Below are positions 43,259 to 51,637 of a stretch of 64,000 nt of DNA, one piece after another (position 1 is the stretch's first letter; every line of letters starts with the position of its first letter). Below the pieces are notes generated by a model. It searched no databases and was not told the origin of the DNA. It was given only the letters and a program-made list of their open reading frames with translations. The stretch spans positions 124,001 to 188,000 of the forward strand of contig NZ_JAFFZM010000011.1 of assembly GCF_017676345.1 (NCBI RefSeq), given 5' to 3'. A program made the translations under genes and the position numbers. This DNA is from Streptomyces smyrnaeus (GTDB lineage: Bacteria > Actinomycetota > Actinomycetes > Streptomycetales > Streptomycetaceae).

Positions 43259-44980
43259 TCAGAACAGGAAGTAGCGCTGCGCCATGGGCAGCGTCTCGGC
43301 CGGCGCGGGGTCGATGGGCGTTCCGTCGACGGTGACGGTGAAGGTGTCGGGGTCGACCCGCACATCGGGTCTGGCGTCGTTCTGGCGCATGTCAGCCTTG
43401 GTAACGGGGCGGGTGTCGCGGATGGCGACGAACCGCTTGGCCAGGGACAGCCGTTCGGGCAGTCCGTCGTCGAGCGCGGTCTGCGTCACGAAGTTGACGG
43501 AGTTCGTACCGGGGGCGCGGCCTGTCGCCCCGAACATGGGGCGGGGCAGCACCGGCTGCGGGGTGGGGATGGAGGCGTTGGCGTCGCCCATCTGCGCGTA
43601 GGCGATCTGTCCGCCCTTGAGGACGAGTTGGGGTTTGACGCCGAAGAACACCGGGTCCCACAGCACCAGGTCGGCGAGCTTGCCCGGCTCGACGGAGCCG
43701 ATCTCGGCGTCCATGCCCTGTGCCACGGCGGGGTTGATCGTATATTTGGCGACATAGCGACGTGCCCGCAGATTGTCGGCGCGCCCGTCACCGGCGAGGG
43801 CGCCGTACCGCTCCTTCATCACATGCGCCGTCTGCCAGGTGCGCAGCACCACTTCGCCGATACGGCCCATGGCCTGCGCGTCGGAGGAGATGATCGAGAT
43901 GGCACCGAGGTCGTGCAGGGTGTCCTCGGCGGCGATGGTGCTGGGCCGGATGCGGGACTCGGCGAAGGCGAGGTCCTCGGGCACCGAGGGGTTGAGGTGG
44001 TGGCAGACCATCAGCATGTCGAGGTGTTCCTCGATGGTGTTGACGGTGTGCGGCCGGGTCGGATTGGTGGAGGAGGGCAGCACGTTGGGCTCGGCCACGA
44101 CGGTGATGATGTCGGGCGCGTGCCCGCCGCCGGCACCCTCGGTGTGGTAGGCGTGGATACCGCGTCCGGCGATGGCGGCGAGGGTGTCACCGACGAAACC
44201 CGCCTCGTTGAGGGTGTCGGTATGGATGGCGACCTGGGCGCCGGTCTCGTCGCAGACGGACAGACAGGCGTCGATCACGGCCGGAGTGGCGCCCCAGTCC
44301 TCGTGGATCTTGAACCCCACGGCGCCGCCGCGCAGTTGGGCGAGCATCGCCGCGCGCGAGACGGTGTTGCCCTTGCCGAGCAGGCCGACGTTGACCGGCA
44401 GCCCGTCCATGCCCTCCAGGGTGCGCGCGACATGCCAGGCACCGGGTGTGACGGTGGTGGCTTTCGAGCCCTCGGCCGGTCCGGTGCCGCCCCCGACGAG
44501 TGTGGTGATGCCCGCGGCCAGTGCCTCGTCGGCGAGCTGCGGGCAGATGAAGTGGACATGCGCGTCGATGGCGCCGGCCGTGAGGATCTTGCCGTTGCCC
44601 GCGATGATCTCCGTCTCGGGGCCGATGACCAGCTCGGGATGGACGCCGTCCATGGTGTCGGGGTTGCCCGCCTTGCCCAGGGCCGTGATGCGGCCGTCAC
44701 GGAGGCCGACGTCCGCCTTGACGACGCCCCAGTGGTCGAGGACGAGGGCACCGGTGATCACGGTGTCCGGGGCGCCTTCTGCGCGGGTGGCCAGCGCCTG
44801 ACCCATGGACTCGCGGATGACCTTGCCGCCGCCGAAGACCGCCTCGTCGCCGGCGCGTCCGGGCCCGCCGGAGAGGTCGTCCTCGATCTCGACGAGGAGC
44901 GAGGTGTCGGCGAGCCGTACGCGGTCGCCGGTGGTGGGGCCGAACAGGTCGGCGTACGCGGCGCGGGACAGCTCAGGCAT
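43259..44980 (-). CDS. ureC: Urease alpha subunit UreC
   Basis: 573 aa. Nickel ligands are visible: HVHFICP (His pair), carbamylated Lys in GFKIHEDWG, HTDTLNE, HTEGAGGGHAPD and the Asp in ISSDAQAMGR; the flap His region is MVCHHLNPS. It hydrolyses urea to ammonia and carbamate. ATG 44980 (MPELSRAAYADLFGPT) overlaps ureB by 8 bases, so subunit synthesis is coupled. Confidence 0.97.
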   Translation of the reverse strand: MPELSRAAYADLFGPTTGDRVRLADTSLLVEIEDDLSGGPGRAGDEAVFGGGKVIRESMGQALATRAEGAPDTVITGALVLDHWGVVKADVGLRDGRITALGKAGNPDTMDGVHPELVIGPETEIIAGNGKILTAGAIDAHVHFICPQLADEALAAGITTLVGGGTGPAEGSKATTVTPGAWHVARTLEGMDGLPVNVGLLGKGNTVSRAAMLAQLRGGAVGFKIHEDWGATPAVIDACLSVCDETGAQVAIHTDTLNEAGFVGDTLAAIAGRGIHAYHTEGAGGGHAPDIITVVAEPNVLPSSTNPTRPHTVNTIEEHLDMLMVCHHLNPSVPEDLAFAESRIRPSTIAAEDTLHDLGAISIISSDAQAMGRIGEVVLRTWQTAHVMKERYGALAGDGRADNLRARRYVAKYTINPAVAQGMDAEIGSVEPGKLADLVLWDPVFFGVKPQLVLKGGQIAYAQMGDANASIPTPQPVLPRPMFGATGRAPGTNSVNFVTQTALDDGLPERLSLAKRFVAIRDTRPVTKADMRQNDARPDVRVDPDTFTVTVDGTPIDPAPAETLPMAQRYFLF

Positions 44981-45284
44981 CGAGGGCACCCCCCGTGGCC
45001 GAACGCAGCCCCGCGACCACCCGCTTGCCGCCGATGGGGATGAGCAGGACCTCGACGGGGATACCGGGCTCGAAGCGGACGGCGGTGCCCGCGGCGATAC
45101 CGAGGCGTTTGCCGTGCGCGGCCTCGCGGTCGAAGTCGAGCCCTGGATTGGCCTCGGCGAAGTGGTAGTGGGAGCCGACCTGCACGGGCCGGTCGGCACT
45201 GTTGAGCACGGTGAGCCGGGTGGCCTCGGCGCCCGCGTTGAGCTGCACCGGTTCCTCGGCGTACAGGATCTCTCCGGGGATCAT
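44973..45284 (-). CDS. ureB: Urease beta subunit UreB
   Basis: 103 aa with the family start MIPGEILYAEEPVQLN and the VGSHYHFAEANPGLDFDR core. It is a small structural subunit of the (ABC)3 urease. It is separate from UreA, as in other actinomycetes. ureA ends 26 bases upstream. Confidence 0.95.
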   Translation of the reverse strand: MIPGEILYAEEPVQLNAGAEATRLTVLNSADRPVQVGSHYHFAEANPGLDFDREAAHGKRLGIAAGTAVRFEPGIPVEVLLIPIGGKRVVAGLRSATGGALDA

Positions 45285-45310
45285 GGTGGGGCGACTCCTC
45301 GTCGGCGCGG

Positions 45311-45613
45311 TCAGGGGATGGGCTCGTGCACGGTGACGAGCTTGGTGCCGTCCGGGAATGTCGCCTCGACCTGGACGTCGTGCAGCATCTCGGGGATGCC
45401 CTCCATGACGTCGTCACGGGTCAGTACCGTCCGCCCGGACTCCATCAGCTGGGCGACGCTCCGCCCGTCGCGGGCGCCTTCGAGTACATGTGCCGTGATG
45501 AGGGCGACGGCCTCGGGGTGGTTGAGGCGCAGACCGCGGTCCTTGCGCCGCTGTGCCACGTCGGCCGCGACATGAATGAGCAGCCGCTCCTGCTCGTGCG
45601 GGGTCAGTTGCAT
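45311..45613 (-). CDS. ureA: Urease gamma subunit UreA
   Basis: 100 aa, full family length from MQLTPHEQERLLIHVAADVA to VTVHEPIP. ATG 45613 is preceded by GAGGTGG; the in-frame ATG at 45664 would add 17 acidic residues not found in the family. First gene of the operon, with a GlnR-like box about 130 bp upstream. Confidence 0.95.
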   Translation of the reverse strand: MQLTPHEQERLLIHVAADVAQRRKDRGLRLNHPEAVALITAHVLEGARDGRSVAQLMESGRTVLTRDDVMEGIPEMLHDVQVEATFPDGTKLVTVHEPIP

Positions 45614-45864
45614 GCTTTCCACCTCACCGTCGTCGCCGGGCCCGGGGATGCCCTGGTCACTCACGGCGACGACACACGCAGGATAGATGTATCACACACG
45701 TGGTATTCGGCCGCCAACTGCCCCGGAGATTACGGCAGCGCCGTTTCGGTGGCGTTAACCTCGCCGCTGCGGTTGGACCGCACGGCAGCGTCGCCGGTCA
45801 CCGCCCGCGTCGCCGGTCACCGCTTGCCGGGTGGCCGGCTCGCCCCGCGGGCGGAACGACGAGA
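45614..45864 (-). promoter_or_regulatory. ureA promoter region with GlnR-like box
   Basis: On the minus strand GTTAAC (45759-45754), a 6-base spacer and GAAAC (45747-45743) match the gTnAc-n6-GaAAc GlnR site. Urease genes are known GlnR targets in S. coelicolor, so nitrogen control is likely. Further in, TATCCT is a possible -10 element. The rest of the region shows no gene. Confidence 0.6.
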
Positions 45865-46506
45865 TCAGCGCTCTCCACGCGCTGTCCGGTGGTCGTCCGG
45901 CACCGACATGGAGACCAGAGCGCGCAGCCCCGTGGCGAATTCCTCGGGTGAGATACCGCCCCACAGCGCCTGCTGGACGAAGTACCCCTGTACGGCGCCG
46001 ATGAGGATGCGGGCGACATGCACGGTGTCGGCCCCCGGGTCGACCCAGCCCCGCGACTGGTACTGCGAGATCAGCCGGGCCCACTGCACGGAAAGCTGCG
46101 CGTACGCGTCGGAGATCGTCTCGGCCAGCTCGGGGTTGCGCAGCCCCTCGCTCCACACCTGGACGAGCAGGCGGGGCAGTTCCCTGGGGTCCTCGCCGGC
46201 CCCGACGGACTCCTGGAGCCGTCCGAAGACCTCGATGAACAGCTCGTCCGGCGTCGGCGGCACCTGCGCGGAGGTCACCTGCTCGAAGGAGGTGCGGATG
46301 GTCTCCAGCGCTTCCGCCGCCACGGCTGCGATGATCTCCTCCTTGCTGCGGAAATAGCGGTAGACGGCACCCGCGGACAGCCCGCTCTCCTTGAGCACGT
46401 CCTGCATGGAGGTGGCGTGGAAGCCGTTGCGCAGGAAGCAGCGGCGGGCGCCGTCCAGGATCTGACGACGGCGGGCCTCTAGGTGTTCGGCGGAGACGCG
46501 AGCCAT
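45865..46506 (-). CDS. TetR-family regulator
   Basis: 213 aa. HTH segment RRRQILDGARRCFLRNGFHA, then GAVYRYFRSKEEI; the C-terminal ligand domain resembles actinobacterial AcrR-type repressors. Divergent from the membrane protein at 46679 with a 172-bp gap that carries two near-identical operator-like sequences, so it probably represses that gene and itself. Ligand unknown. Confidence 0.88.
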   Translation of the reverse strand: MARVSAEHLEARRRQILDGARRCFLRNGFHATSMQDVLKESGLSAGAVYRYFRSKEEIIAAVAAEALETIRTSFEQVTSAQVPPTPDELFIEVFGRLQESVGAGEDPRELPRLLVQVWSEGLRNPELAETISDAYAQLSVQWARLISQYQSRGWVDPGADTVHVARILIGAVQGYFVQQALWGGISPEEFATGLRALVSMSVPDDHRTARGER

Positions 46507-46515
46507 ACCGAGAGC

Positions 46516-46591
46516 CTAAAACGAACGTTCCTTCTTGACAATCGACGCGCGCCCACGCAACGGTGGTCTCGCTAAAACGAACGATCCTTCT
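46516..46591. promoter_or_regulatory. Twin operator sequences in a TetR-controlled divergent promoter
   Basis: CTAAAACGAACGTTCCTTCT (46516-46535) recurs at 46572-46591 with a single change (T to A in the centre). The start-to-start distance is 56 bp. The core GAACGTTC of the first copy is a perfect palindrome. One copy lies near each divergent gene. Confidence 0.75.
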
Positions 46592-46678
46592 CTTTGCGAG
46601 ACGCGGTTGCACGCCGCCGCCGCGTTCGCCCCTTCTTCCATCCCGTCCGCCCTTCTCTCCCAGCTGGAGGGTCACACC

Positions 46679-47704
46679 ATGGCCACGACTCCCGACCCCT
46701 CCCCCACCCGGCCCCGGACCCGGGGGCCGCTCGCCGTACTGGTGGCGGTGCCGCTGATCGTCGCGTTCGCACTGTGGGCCTTCGCCTGGTCCGCCGCCCG
46801 CACCGCACCGCACGACCTGCCGCTCGGCGTCGCGGGCCCGCCTGCCGCCGTCGAGCAGTTGACGGACCAACTCCACCAGCAGAAGGGGGCCTTCGAGGTC
46901 CACCGCTACGACGACGAGGCCTCGGCACGGCAGGCGGTACGGGACCGCGAGGTCTACGGCGCCGTGGTCGCCACTGCCTCGGGGCCCAAGATGCTGACGG
47001 CGAGCGCCGCCGGTCCCGTGGTCGCACAGCTGCTGACCCAGGTGGCCACCCGGGCCGCACCCGAGGGAACCCGGGCGCGCACCGAGGATGTGGCCCCCGC
47101 CCCCGCGGCGGACCCGCGGGGCGCGGCACTGAGCGCGAGCGTGCTGCCGCTCGCCCTCGCGGGGGTGGCGGCCGGAGGGCTGACCGTCCTGCTGCGGCTG
47201 CGCGGTACGCCGGGCGTGGCCGCGCTGCTGGGGGCTTCCGCGCTGGTCGGTCTCGCGGCCGCCGCACTGGCCGACAGCTGGCTCGGCATCCTGACCGGCA
47301 ACTGGTGGGCGGAGGCCGCCGCGTTCGGACTGACCGTGCTCGCCGTGAGTTCCACGGTTGCGGGGCTGGGGACGCTGCTGGGAGCGAAGGGCATCGGACT
47401 GGGCGCACTGTTGTCGGTGCTGCTGGGCAACCCCTGGTCCGGGGTGTCCAGCGCGCCGGAGATGCTGCCCGAACCACTGGGAGTGCTGGGCCAGTTGCTG
47501 CCGCCGGGGGCCGGGGGAACGCTGCTGCGCGGCGTCGGGTTCTTCGACGGCCGGGCGGTGGACACCCCGGTGCTGGTGCTGACCGTATGGGCGGTGCTGG
47601 GCCTGGCCGCGGTGACCCTCGGCGGCCTGCGCGCCGGGCGGCCGGAGTCGCGCCAGCCGGATGCCCGGCGGGCCCCGGCGGTCGACCGGGTGCCGGCCGG
47701 CTGA
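46679..47704 (+). CDS. ABC-2/YhgE-type membrane protein
   Basis: 341 aa. One N-terminal membrane helix (LAVLVAVPLIVAFALWAFAW), an extracytoplasmic domain of about 110 residues (HDLPLGVAGP, a periplasmic-loop signature of YhgE/ABC-2 proteins), then about five to six helices. No ATPase is nearby. GGAGG precedes ATG 46679. It is probably an efflux or envelope-stress component under the divergent TetR. A strong hairpin follows the gene. Confidence 0.75.
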   Translation: MATTPDPSPTRPRTRGPLAVLVAVPLIVAFALWAFAWSAARTAPHDLPLGVAGPPAAVEQLTDQLHQQKGAFEVHRYDDEASARQAVRDREVYGAVVATASGPKMLTASAAGPVVAQLLTQVATRAAPEGTRARTEDVAPAPAADPRGAALSASVLPLALAGVAAGGLTVLLRLRGTPGVAALLGASALVGLAAAALADSWLGILTGNWWAEAAAFGLTVLAVSSTVAGLGTLLGAKGIGLGALLSVLLGNPWSGVSSAPEMLPEPLGVLGQLLPPGAGGTLLRGVGFFDGRAVDTPVLVLTVWAVLGLAAVTLGGLRAGRPESRQPDARRAPAVDRVPAG

Positions 47705-47739
47705 GCCGGACCCGCCTCGGCAGCGGAACGCGACCGACG

Positions 47740-47787
47740 GGCGGTTGCGGAGAGAAGAGCCCCGGCCTTCCGCTCTCCGCAACCGCC
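47740..47787 (+). terminator. 15-bp-stem terminator
   Basis: GGCGGTTGCGGAGAG (47740-47754) and its exact reverse complement (47773-47787) enclose an 18-nt loop, 36 bases after the membrane-protein stop. Confidence 0.75.
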
Positions 47788-47932
47788 TGTCCGATATGCG
47801 CTCTTGACGGGGCCGCACACCCGCAGCATTCTCATGTCCGCGTCAAATCAACAGCATCGCTCCCTTCGCCGCTCCGGGCGATACCTGCCGTCCTCGGCAG
47901 TCCCACACCCCCCACACCATCGGAGCTCAGCA

Positions 47933-48919
47933 GTGATACGCGGACACCACAGACAGCAGCGCCGTGCTGCCGTCGCCACCTCGGCGAGCACCGCGCTCGC
48001 CCTCGCCCTGCTCGCCGCCGCGGGCGGAGCCGCCCAGGCCAGCCCCGACGGCCCCGGCGGCCGACCGGCCACCCGGACGGCCGCGGCACCCGACATCGAC
48101 GTCGCCGCCGTCCAACAGGACCTGAAGGAGCTGCAGTCCGTCGCCGAGGCCAACGGCGGCAACCGCGCACACGGCCGCCCCGGCTACCGGGCCTCCCTCG
48201 ATCATCTGAAGCAGAAACTGGACGCGGCCGGTTTCACGACCACCGTCCAGGAGTTCACCAGCGGCGGCAGCACCGGCTACAACCTCATCGCGGACTGGCC
48301 CAAGGGCGGCACCGGGGCGACGGTCATGACCGGCGCCCATCTGGACTCCGTGCGCTCCGGTCCGGGCATCAACGACAACGGGTCGGGCTCCGCCGGGGTG
48401 CTGGAGACCGCACTGGCCGTCGCCAAGGCGGACCTCGAACCCAAGAAGCATCTCCGGTTCGCCTGGTGGGGAGCCGAGGAGCAGGGCATGGTGGGCTCCG
48501 GCCACTACGTCGACAGCCTCTCGAAGGACGAGCTCGGCAAGATCGACGCGTATCTGAACTTCGACATGATCGGCTCGCCCAACGCGGGCCACTTCGTCTA
48601 CGACGACGATCCGGCCGTCGAGTCCGTGTTCACGGACTGGTTCCGCGCCAAGGGGGTCCGGACGGAGCCCTCGGAGGAGACCAACGGACGCAGCGACCAC
48701 GCCTCGTTCAAGCGGGCGGGCGTCACCGTCGGCGGCACCTTCACCGGCGCCGGCGCACGGAAGACCCGGGCGCAGGCCGACAAGTGGGGCGGTACGGCGG
48801 GCGAGCCGTACGACGCGTGCTACCACTCGTCCTGCGACGACACCTCGAACATCGACGAGAAGGCGCTCGACCTGCACAGCGACGCCATCGCGCACGCGGT
48901 CTGGACGCTCAGCTCCTGA
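47933..48919 (+). CDS. Secreted M28 zinc aminopeptidase (S. griseus aminopeptidase type)
   Basis: 328 aa. Signal peptide with an Arg-rich start (RGHHRQQRRAAVATSAS) and a hydrophobic Leu/Ala core ending near AAQA. Zinc ligands are seen as GAHLDSV, NDNGSG (bridging Asp), EEQGM (Glu base and ligand), NFDMIG and YHSSCDD. It removes N-terminal residues from extracellular peptides. GTG 47933 has GGAG upstream; the longer open frame adds a Ser/Pro-rich lead with no family match. Confidence 0.92.
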   Translation: MIRGHHRQQRRAAVATSASTALALALLAAAGGAAQASPDGPGGRPATRTAAAPDIDVAAVQQDLKELQSVAEANGGNRAHGRPGYRASLDHLKQKLDAAGFTTTVQEFTSGGSTGYNLIADWPKGGTGATVMTGAHLDSVRSGPGINDNGSGSAGVLETALAVAKADLEPKKHLRFAWWGAEEQGMVGSGHYVDSLSKDELGKIDAYLNFDMIGSPNAGHFVYDDDPAVESVFTDWFRAKGVRTEPSEETNGRSDHASFKRAGVTVGGTFTGAGARKTRAQADKWGGTAGEPYDACYHSSCDDTSNIDEKALDLHSDAIAHAVWTLSS

Positions 48920-48937
48920 CCTTCGACCCCTGCGGGC

Positions 48938-49261
48938 TCAACTCCCCTGGCCCGGCCGCCGGTCCCCGGCGGCCGGGCCCCGGTGTTCGGCGGCGATCCC
49001 GAACCGCCGCGCCTCGCGCGGCACCGCACCGCCATGGGCGTCCCGGAATCCGGAGACGGTGCTGAGGATCTCCTCGGGCTCCGGCTGCTCCTGGTCGGCG
49101 GCCTCCAAGCGCTCCAGCCGCTCCAGATCGGCAGCCGACACCAGTCCGACGAGCGGCTTTCCATGCCGGGTCACCACAACGCGCTCCTCGCCGTAGACGA
49201 CCCGATTGATCAGCTCCGCCAGCTCGGCCCGGGCCTGCGTCACCGGAATCTCGTAAGCCAT
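48938..49261 (-). CDS. Phd/YefM-family antitoxin-like protein (orphan)
   Basis: 107 aa. The Phd/YefM fold is clear in AYEIPVTQARAELAELINRV and RHGKPLVGLVSAADLERL. Such proteins repress their own promoter and neutralise a toxin, but no toxin gene lies on either side. TAGAAT sits 7 bases before ATG 49261, so the mRNA is probably leaderless from that ATG; ATG 49270 overlaps the -10 element. The Pro/Arg-rich C-terminus runs through the terminator of the convergent M28 gene. Confidence 0.78.
   Translation of the reverse strand: MAYEIPVTQARAELAELINRVVYGEERVVVTRHGKPLVGLVSAADLERLERLEAADQEQPEPEEILSTVSGFRDAHGGAVPREARRFGIAAEHRGPAAGDRRPGQGS
48949..48979. terminator. Terminator hairpin after the M28 peptidase gene
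   Basis: GGCCCGGCCGCCGG (48949-48962) and its exact complement (48966-48979) form a 14-bp stem with a 3-nt loop. It lies inside the 3' end of the convergent antitoxin gene. Confidence 0.7.
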
Positions 49262-49468
49262 GCCCGCCATTCTAGGGGCGAGCTCAAAACCGCAGGTCAA
49301 AGCGGTTATCGGACAGCAGTCGGGCGTTGCTCGCCCCCTGTCCCGCCGCCCCTGCGCCCTCTCCTCCGCACCCCGCGCGAGGGATCTCCCTGCTTCGCCT
49401 TCAGCGGAATCCGCCCCGCTCCATGGGCTGTTGAGCGCCGACCGTGGCAGGCTGCTCAGCGTACGTTC

Positions 49469-49483
49469 TGTACAACCTGTACA
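49469..49483. promoter_or_regulatory. Paired TGTACA hexamers upstream of clpP
   Basis: The palindrome TGTACA occurs at 49469-49474 and 49478-49483, with a related GTAC at 49461. The pair lies 30 bp before the ClpP start in a fairly A/T-rich stretch, where a promoter or regulator site would sit. It does not resemble the known PopR box. Confidence 0.4.
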
Positions 49484-49512
49484 TTTTCTCGCTCGGAGTG
49501 GAGTGCGACGCC

Positions 49513-50160
49513 ATGCGGAACCAGCCGACAGCACCGACAGCCCGGTACGTCCTGCCCGAGTTCACGGAGCGCACCAGCAGCGGCATGCGGACGATGGACC
49601 CGTACTCGAAGCTGATGGAGGAGCGGATCGTCTTTCTCGGCACCCAGATCGACGACACCTCGGCCAACGATGTGATGGCGCAGTTCATCCACCTCGAACA
49701 CACCGCGCCGGACCGGGACATCTCGCTGTACATCAACTCGCCGGGCGGCTCCTTCACGGCGATGACCGCGATCTACGACACGATGCGCTTCGTCTCCTGC
49801 GACATCGAGACCGTCTGTCTGGGACAGGCGGCCTCGGCCGCCTCCGTACTGCTGGCCGCCGGCACGCCGGGCAAGCGGCTCGCGCTGCCGGGCGCGCGCA
49901 TCCTCATCCACCAGCCGTCGCTCAGCGAGCCCGTCCAGGGACAGACCAGCGATCTGGAGATCCAGGTGCGGGAGATGCTGCGCACCCGCGAGATGCTGGA
50001 GGAGCTGTACGAGCGGCACACCGGCCAACCGCGCAACAGGATCAGCCAGGACATCGAGCGCGACAAGATCTTCACCGCCGAGCAGGCCGTCGACTACGGG
50101 CTCATCGACCGGCTCACCACCAGCCGCAAATCGGCGCCCGTCGCCCCGGTGCGGCGGTGA
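49513..50160 (+). CDS. ClpP-family serine protease (accessory paralogue)
   Basis: 215 aa. The N-terminal RYVLPEFTERTSSGMRTMDPYSKL and YINSPGGSFTAMTAIYDTM are ClpP. The nucleophile Ser sits in GQAASAASVLLAAG, which differs from the housekeeping GMAAS motif; the catalytic His is in ILIHQPSL, the Asp near IERDKI. Streptomyces carry several ClpP paralogues; this divergent motif and the monocistronic setting suggest an accessory copy rather than ClpP1/P2. GGAG precedes ATG 49513. It is followed after 7 bases by a small conserved-looking gene. Confidence 0.88.
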   Translation: MRNQPTAPTARYVLPEFTERTSSGMRTMDPYSKLMEERIVFLGTQIDDTSANDVMAQFIHLEHTAPDRDISLYINSPGGSFTAMTAIYDTMRFVSCDIETVCLGQAASAASVLLAAGTPGKRLALPGARILIHQPSLSEPVQGQTSDLEIQVREMLRTREMLEELYERHTGQPRNRISQDIERDKIFTAEQAVDYGLIDRLTTSRKSAPVAPVRR

Positions 50161-50167
50161 GGCCGGG

Positions 50168-50497
50168 ATGAGCCGCCACCGGCCGCCCGACCTGCCGCCG
50201 CTGCCCGCGCTGACCCGTGCCGAGTGCGAGGTGGTCGACGCCTATCTGGAGGTGCTCGATCTGCTCGGCCGTATCAACCCGGCTCGCGGCCGCGACACCT
50301 ACAGCGGACTGCGCGCCGCCCAGGGCCTGGTCAGCAAGGCGGTCCGGCTGCGGGACGCGCTGACGCTGATGCACGAGCGCGGCGAGAGCGAACTGCACGC
50401 GGCGACGCTGGAGCGGGCGCTGCGGGTGCTCGACGGGGAACGGCGCGCGGGACTGGTCGGGCCACCCGCACCGAAACCGGACGACCGCACCACCTAG
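50168..50497 (+). CDS. Small helical protein of unknown function, clpP-linked
   Basis: 109 aa, predicted mostly helical (EVVDAYLEVLDLLGRINPA and LRAAQGLVSKAVRLRDALTL), with a Pro-rich start and tail. No family recognised. It begins 7 bases after the ClpP stop, preceded by GAGG/GGG, so it is probably translated with ClpP and could be an adaptor or regulator of it. That role is inference from position alone. Confidence 0.6.
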   Translation: MSRHRPPDLPPLPALTRAECEVVDAYLEVLDLLGRINPARGRDTYSGLRAAQGLVSKAVRLRDALTLMHERGESELHAATLERALRVLDGERRAGLVGPPAPKPDDRTT

Positions 50498-50549
50498 AGC
50501 AGGCGGGGAGCACACCGAAGTTCAGCCCCGGCGGAGTACGGCTCCCGCG

Positions 50550-51589
50550 TCAGCCAGTGGGCCGGCGGGTGCCGGTAGCGGCCGAGAGCCTGATCGTGTC
50601 GAGGAGCTGATGCAGCCGCAGGCCGGCGTCGAATCCTGGGACGCGGTCGGATGCCGGGGCGGCGCCGGACGTCGGGGTGCCGTCGGATCCGGGGCGCAGG
50701 TCCTGGGCCAGCCGGCGGTACATCTGGGCCACGTTGAAGCCCTCCGCGGCCGGGTCGATGCCGTCGGCCCAGCGGTACCGGTCGGGGACGGGCAACTGCT
50801 GATACGTACCGTCCGGGGCCGTCCCGAGCAGGCGCAGTTCACCGATCTGGATGCCTGCCGGGCCGGCTGCTCCGGTGGAGACGAGAGCCATGTCTCCCTC
50901 GGTGCCCGCGATGTCCAGCCGGGTCCGGGCGTCGGCGATCCCGGCATCGTGGATGTGGGCGGAGACGACGGCGCCGTTGCCGAGCGTCGCGGCGAGGACG
51001 AGGTGGTCGGGGCTCGTCGCCTCGACCACCTCACCGGTCTCGGCGACGGTGCACACGGGGTGCTGGACGGACAAGCCGGCCGAGAGCTCGCTGATGCCGC
51101 CGAGCATGTACTGCAGCGCGTCGAGGGTGTGCCCGCCCGCGGCCTCCAAGGTCCCGGCCCCGTTGTCGCGCTCCAGGGTGTAGGCCGCCCAGCCGGGGAT
51201 CCGCCCCCGGGCGCCCTTGCCGCGGGCGGCGTACACGGTGGCCGATGTGACACGCCCCAACCGGCCCTCGGCGACCAGGTCACGGGCGTAGGCGACGGCC
51301 GGGGCGTACCGGGCCTGCAGTCCGATCACATGGTGCACACCGGCGCTGTGGGCCGCCTCGGTGAGACCGGCGGCCTCCTCGGTGGTACGGGCCAGCGGCC
51401 ACTCGCAGTACACGTGCTTGCCGGCCGCCAGCGCCGCCTCGACCAGTTCGGCGTGCGCGGGGACCTCACGGTGACGACGACCAGGTCCACCTCGGGATGC
51501 TCGGCGAGCTGCCCGGGGTCGGTGAAGGCGTGGGCGGCCCCGAACCGGCGCGCCGCCGCCTCGGCGCTCTCGGCGCGGCTGGTGCCCAC
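50550..51589 (-). pseudogene. Gfo/Idh/MocA oxidoreductase, truncated and frameshifted
   Basis: The C-terminal 330 residues match Gfo/Idh oxidoreductases (AGKHVYCEWPLARTTEEAAGL, then the catalytic-domain segments), but the N-terminal part lies in another frame (ESAEAAARRFGAAHAFTD onward from 51589). The switch is near 51466-51470, where one missing base would restore EVDLVVVTV joined to VPAHAELVEAAL. The dinucleotide-binding GxGxxG start is also absent: upstream DNA runs straight into the TetR promoter. It is probably a dead gene; a sequencing error could explain the frameshift but not the missing N-terminus. Confidence 0.75.
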
Positions 51590-51597
51590 CGCGGGTC

Positions 51598-51620
51598 AAC
51601 CGGACAGGTTTGGTCCAGTT
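51598..51620. promoter_or_regulatory. Putative operator of the 51638 TetR gene
   Basis: AACCGGAC (51598-51605) and GTCCAGTT (51613-51620) form an inverted repeat with one mismatch and a 7-nt spacer, 18 bp before the TetR ATG. TAGGAT at 51626-51631 ends 6 bases before that ATG, which suggests a leaderless transcript. Confidence 0.6.
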
Positions 51621-51637
51621 ATCGCTAGGATCAGCAC

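Noticed and set aside
49461..49483. PopR box upstream of clpP
   Set aside because: The TGTACA repeats do not match the PopR site as I know it; left as unassigned repeats.
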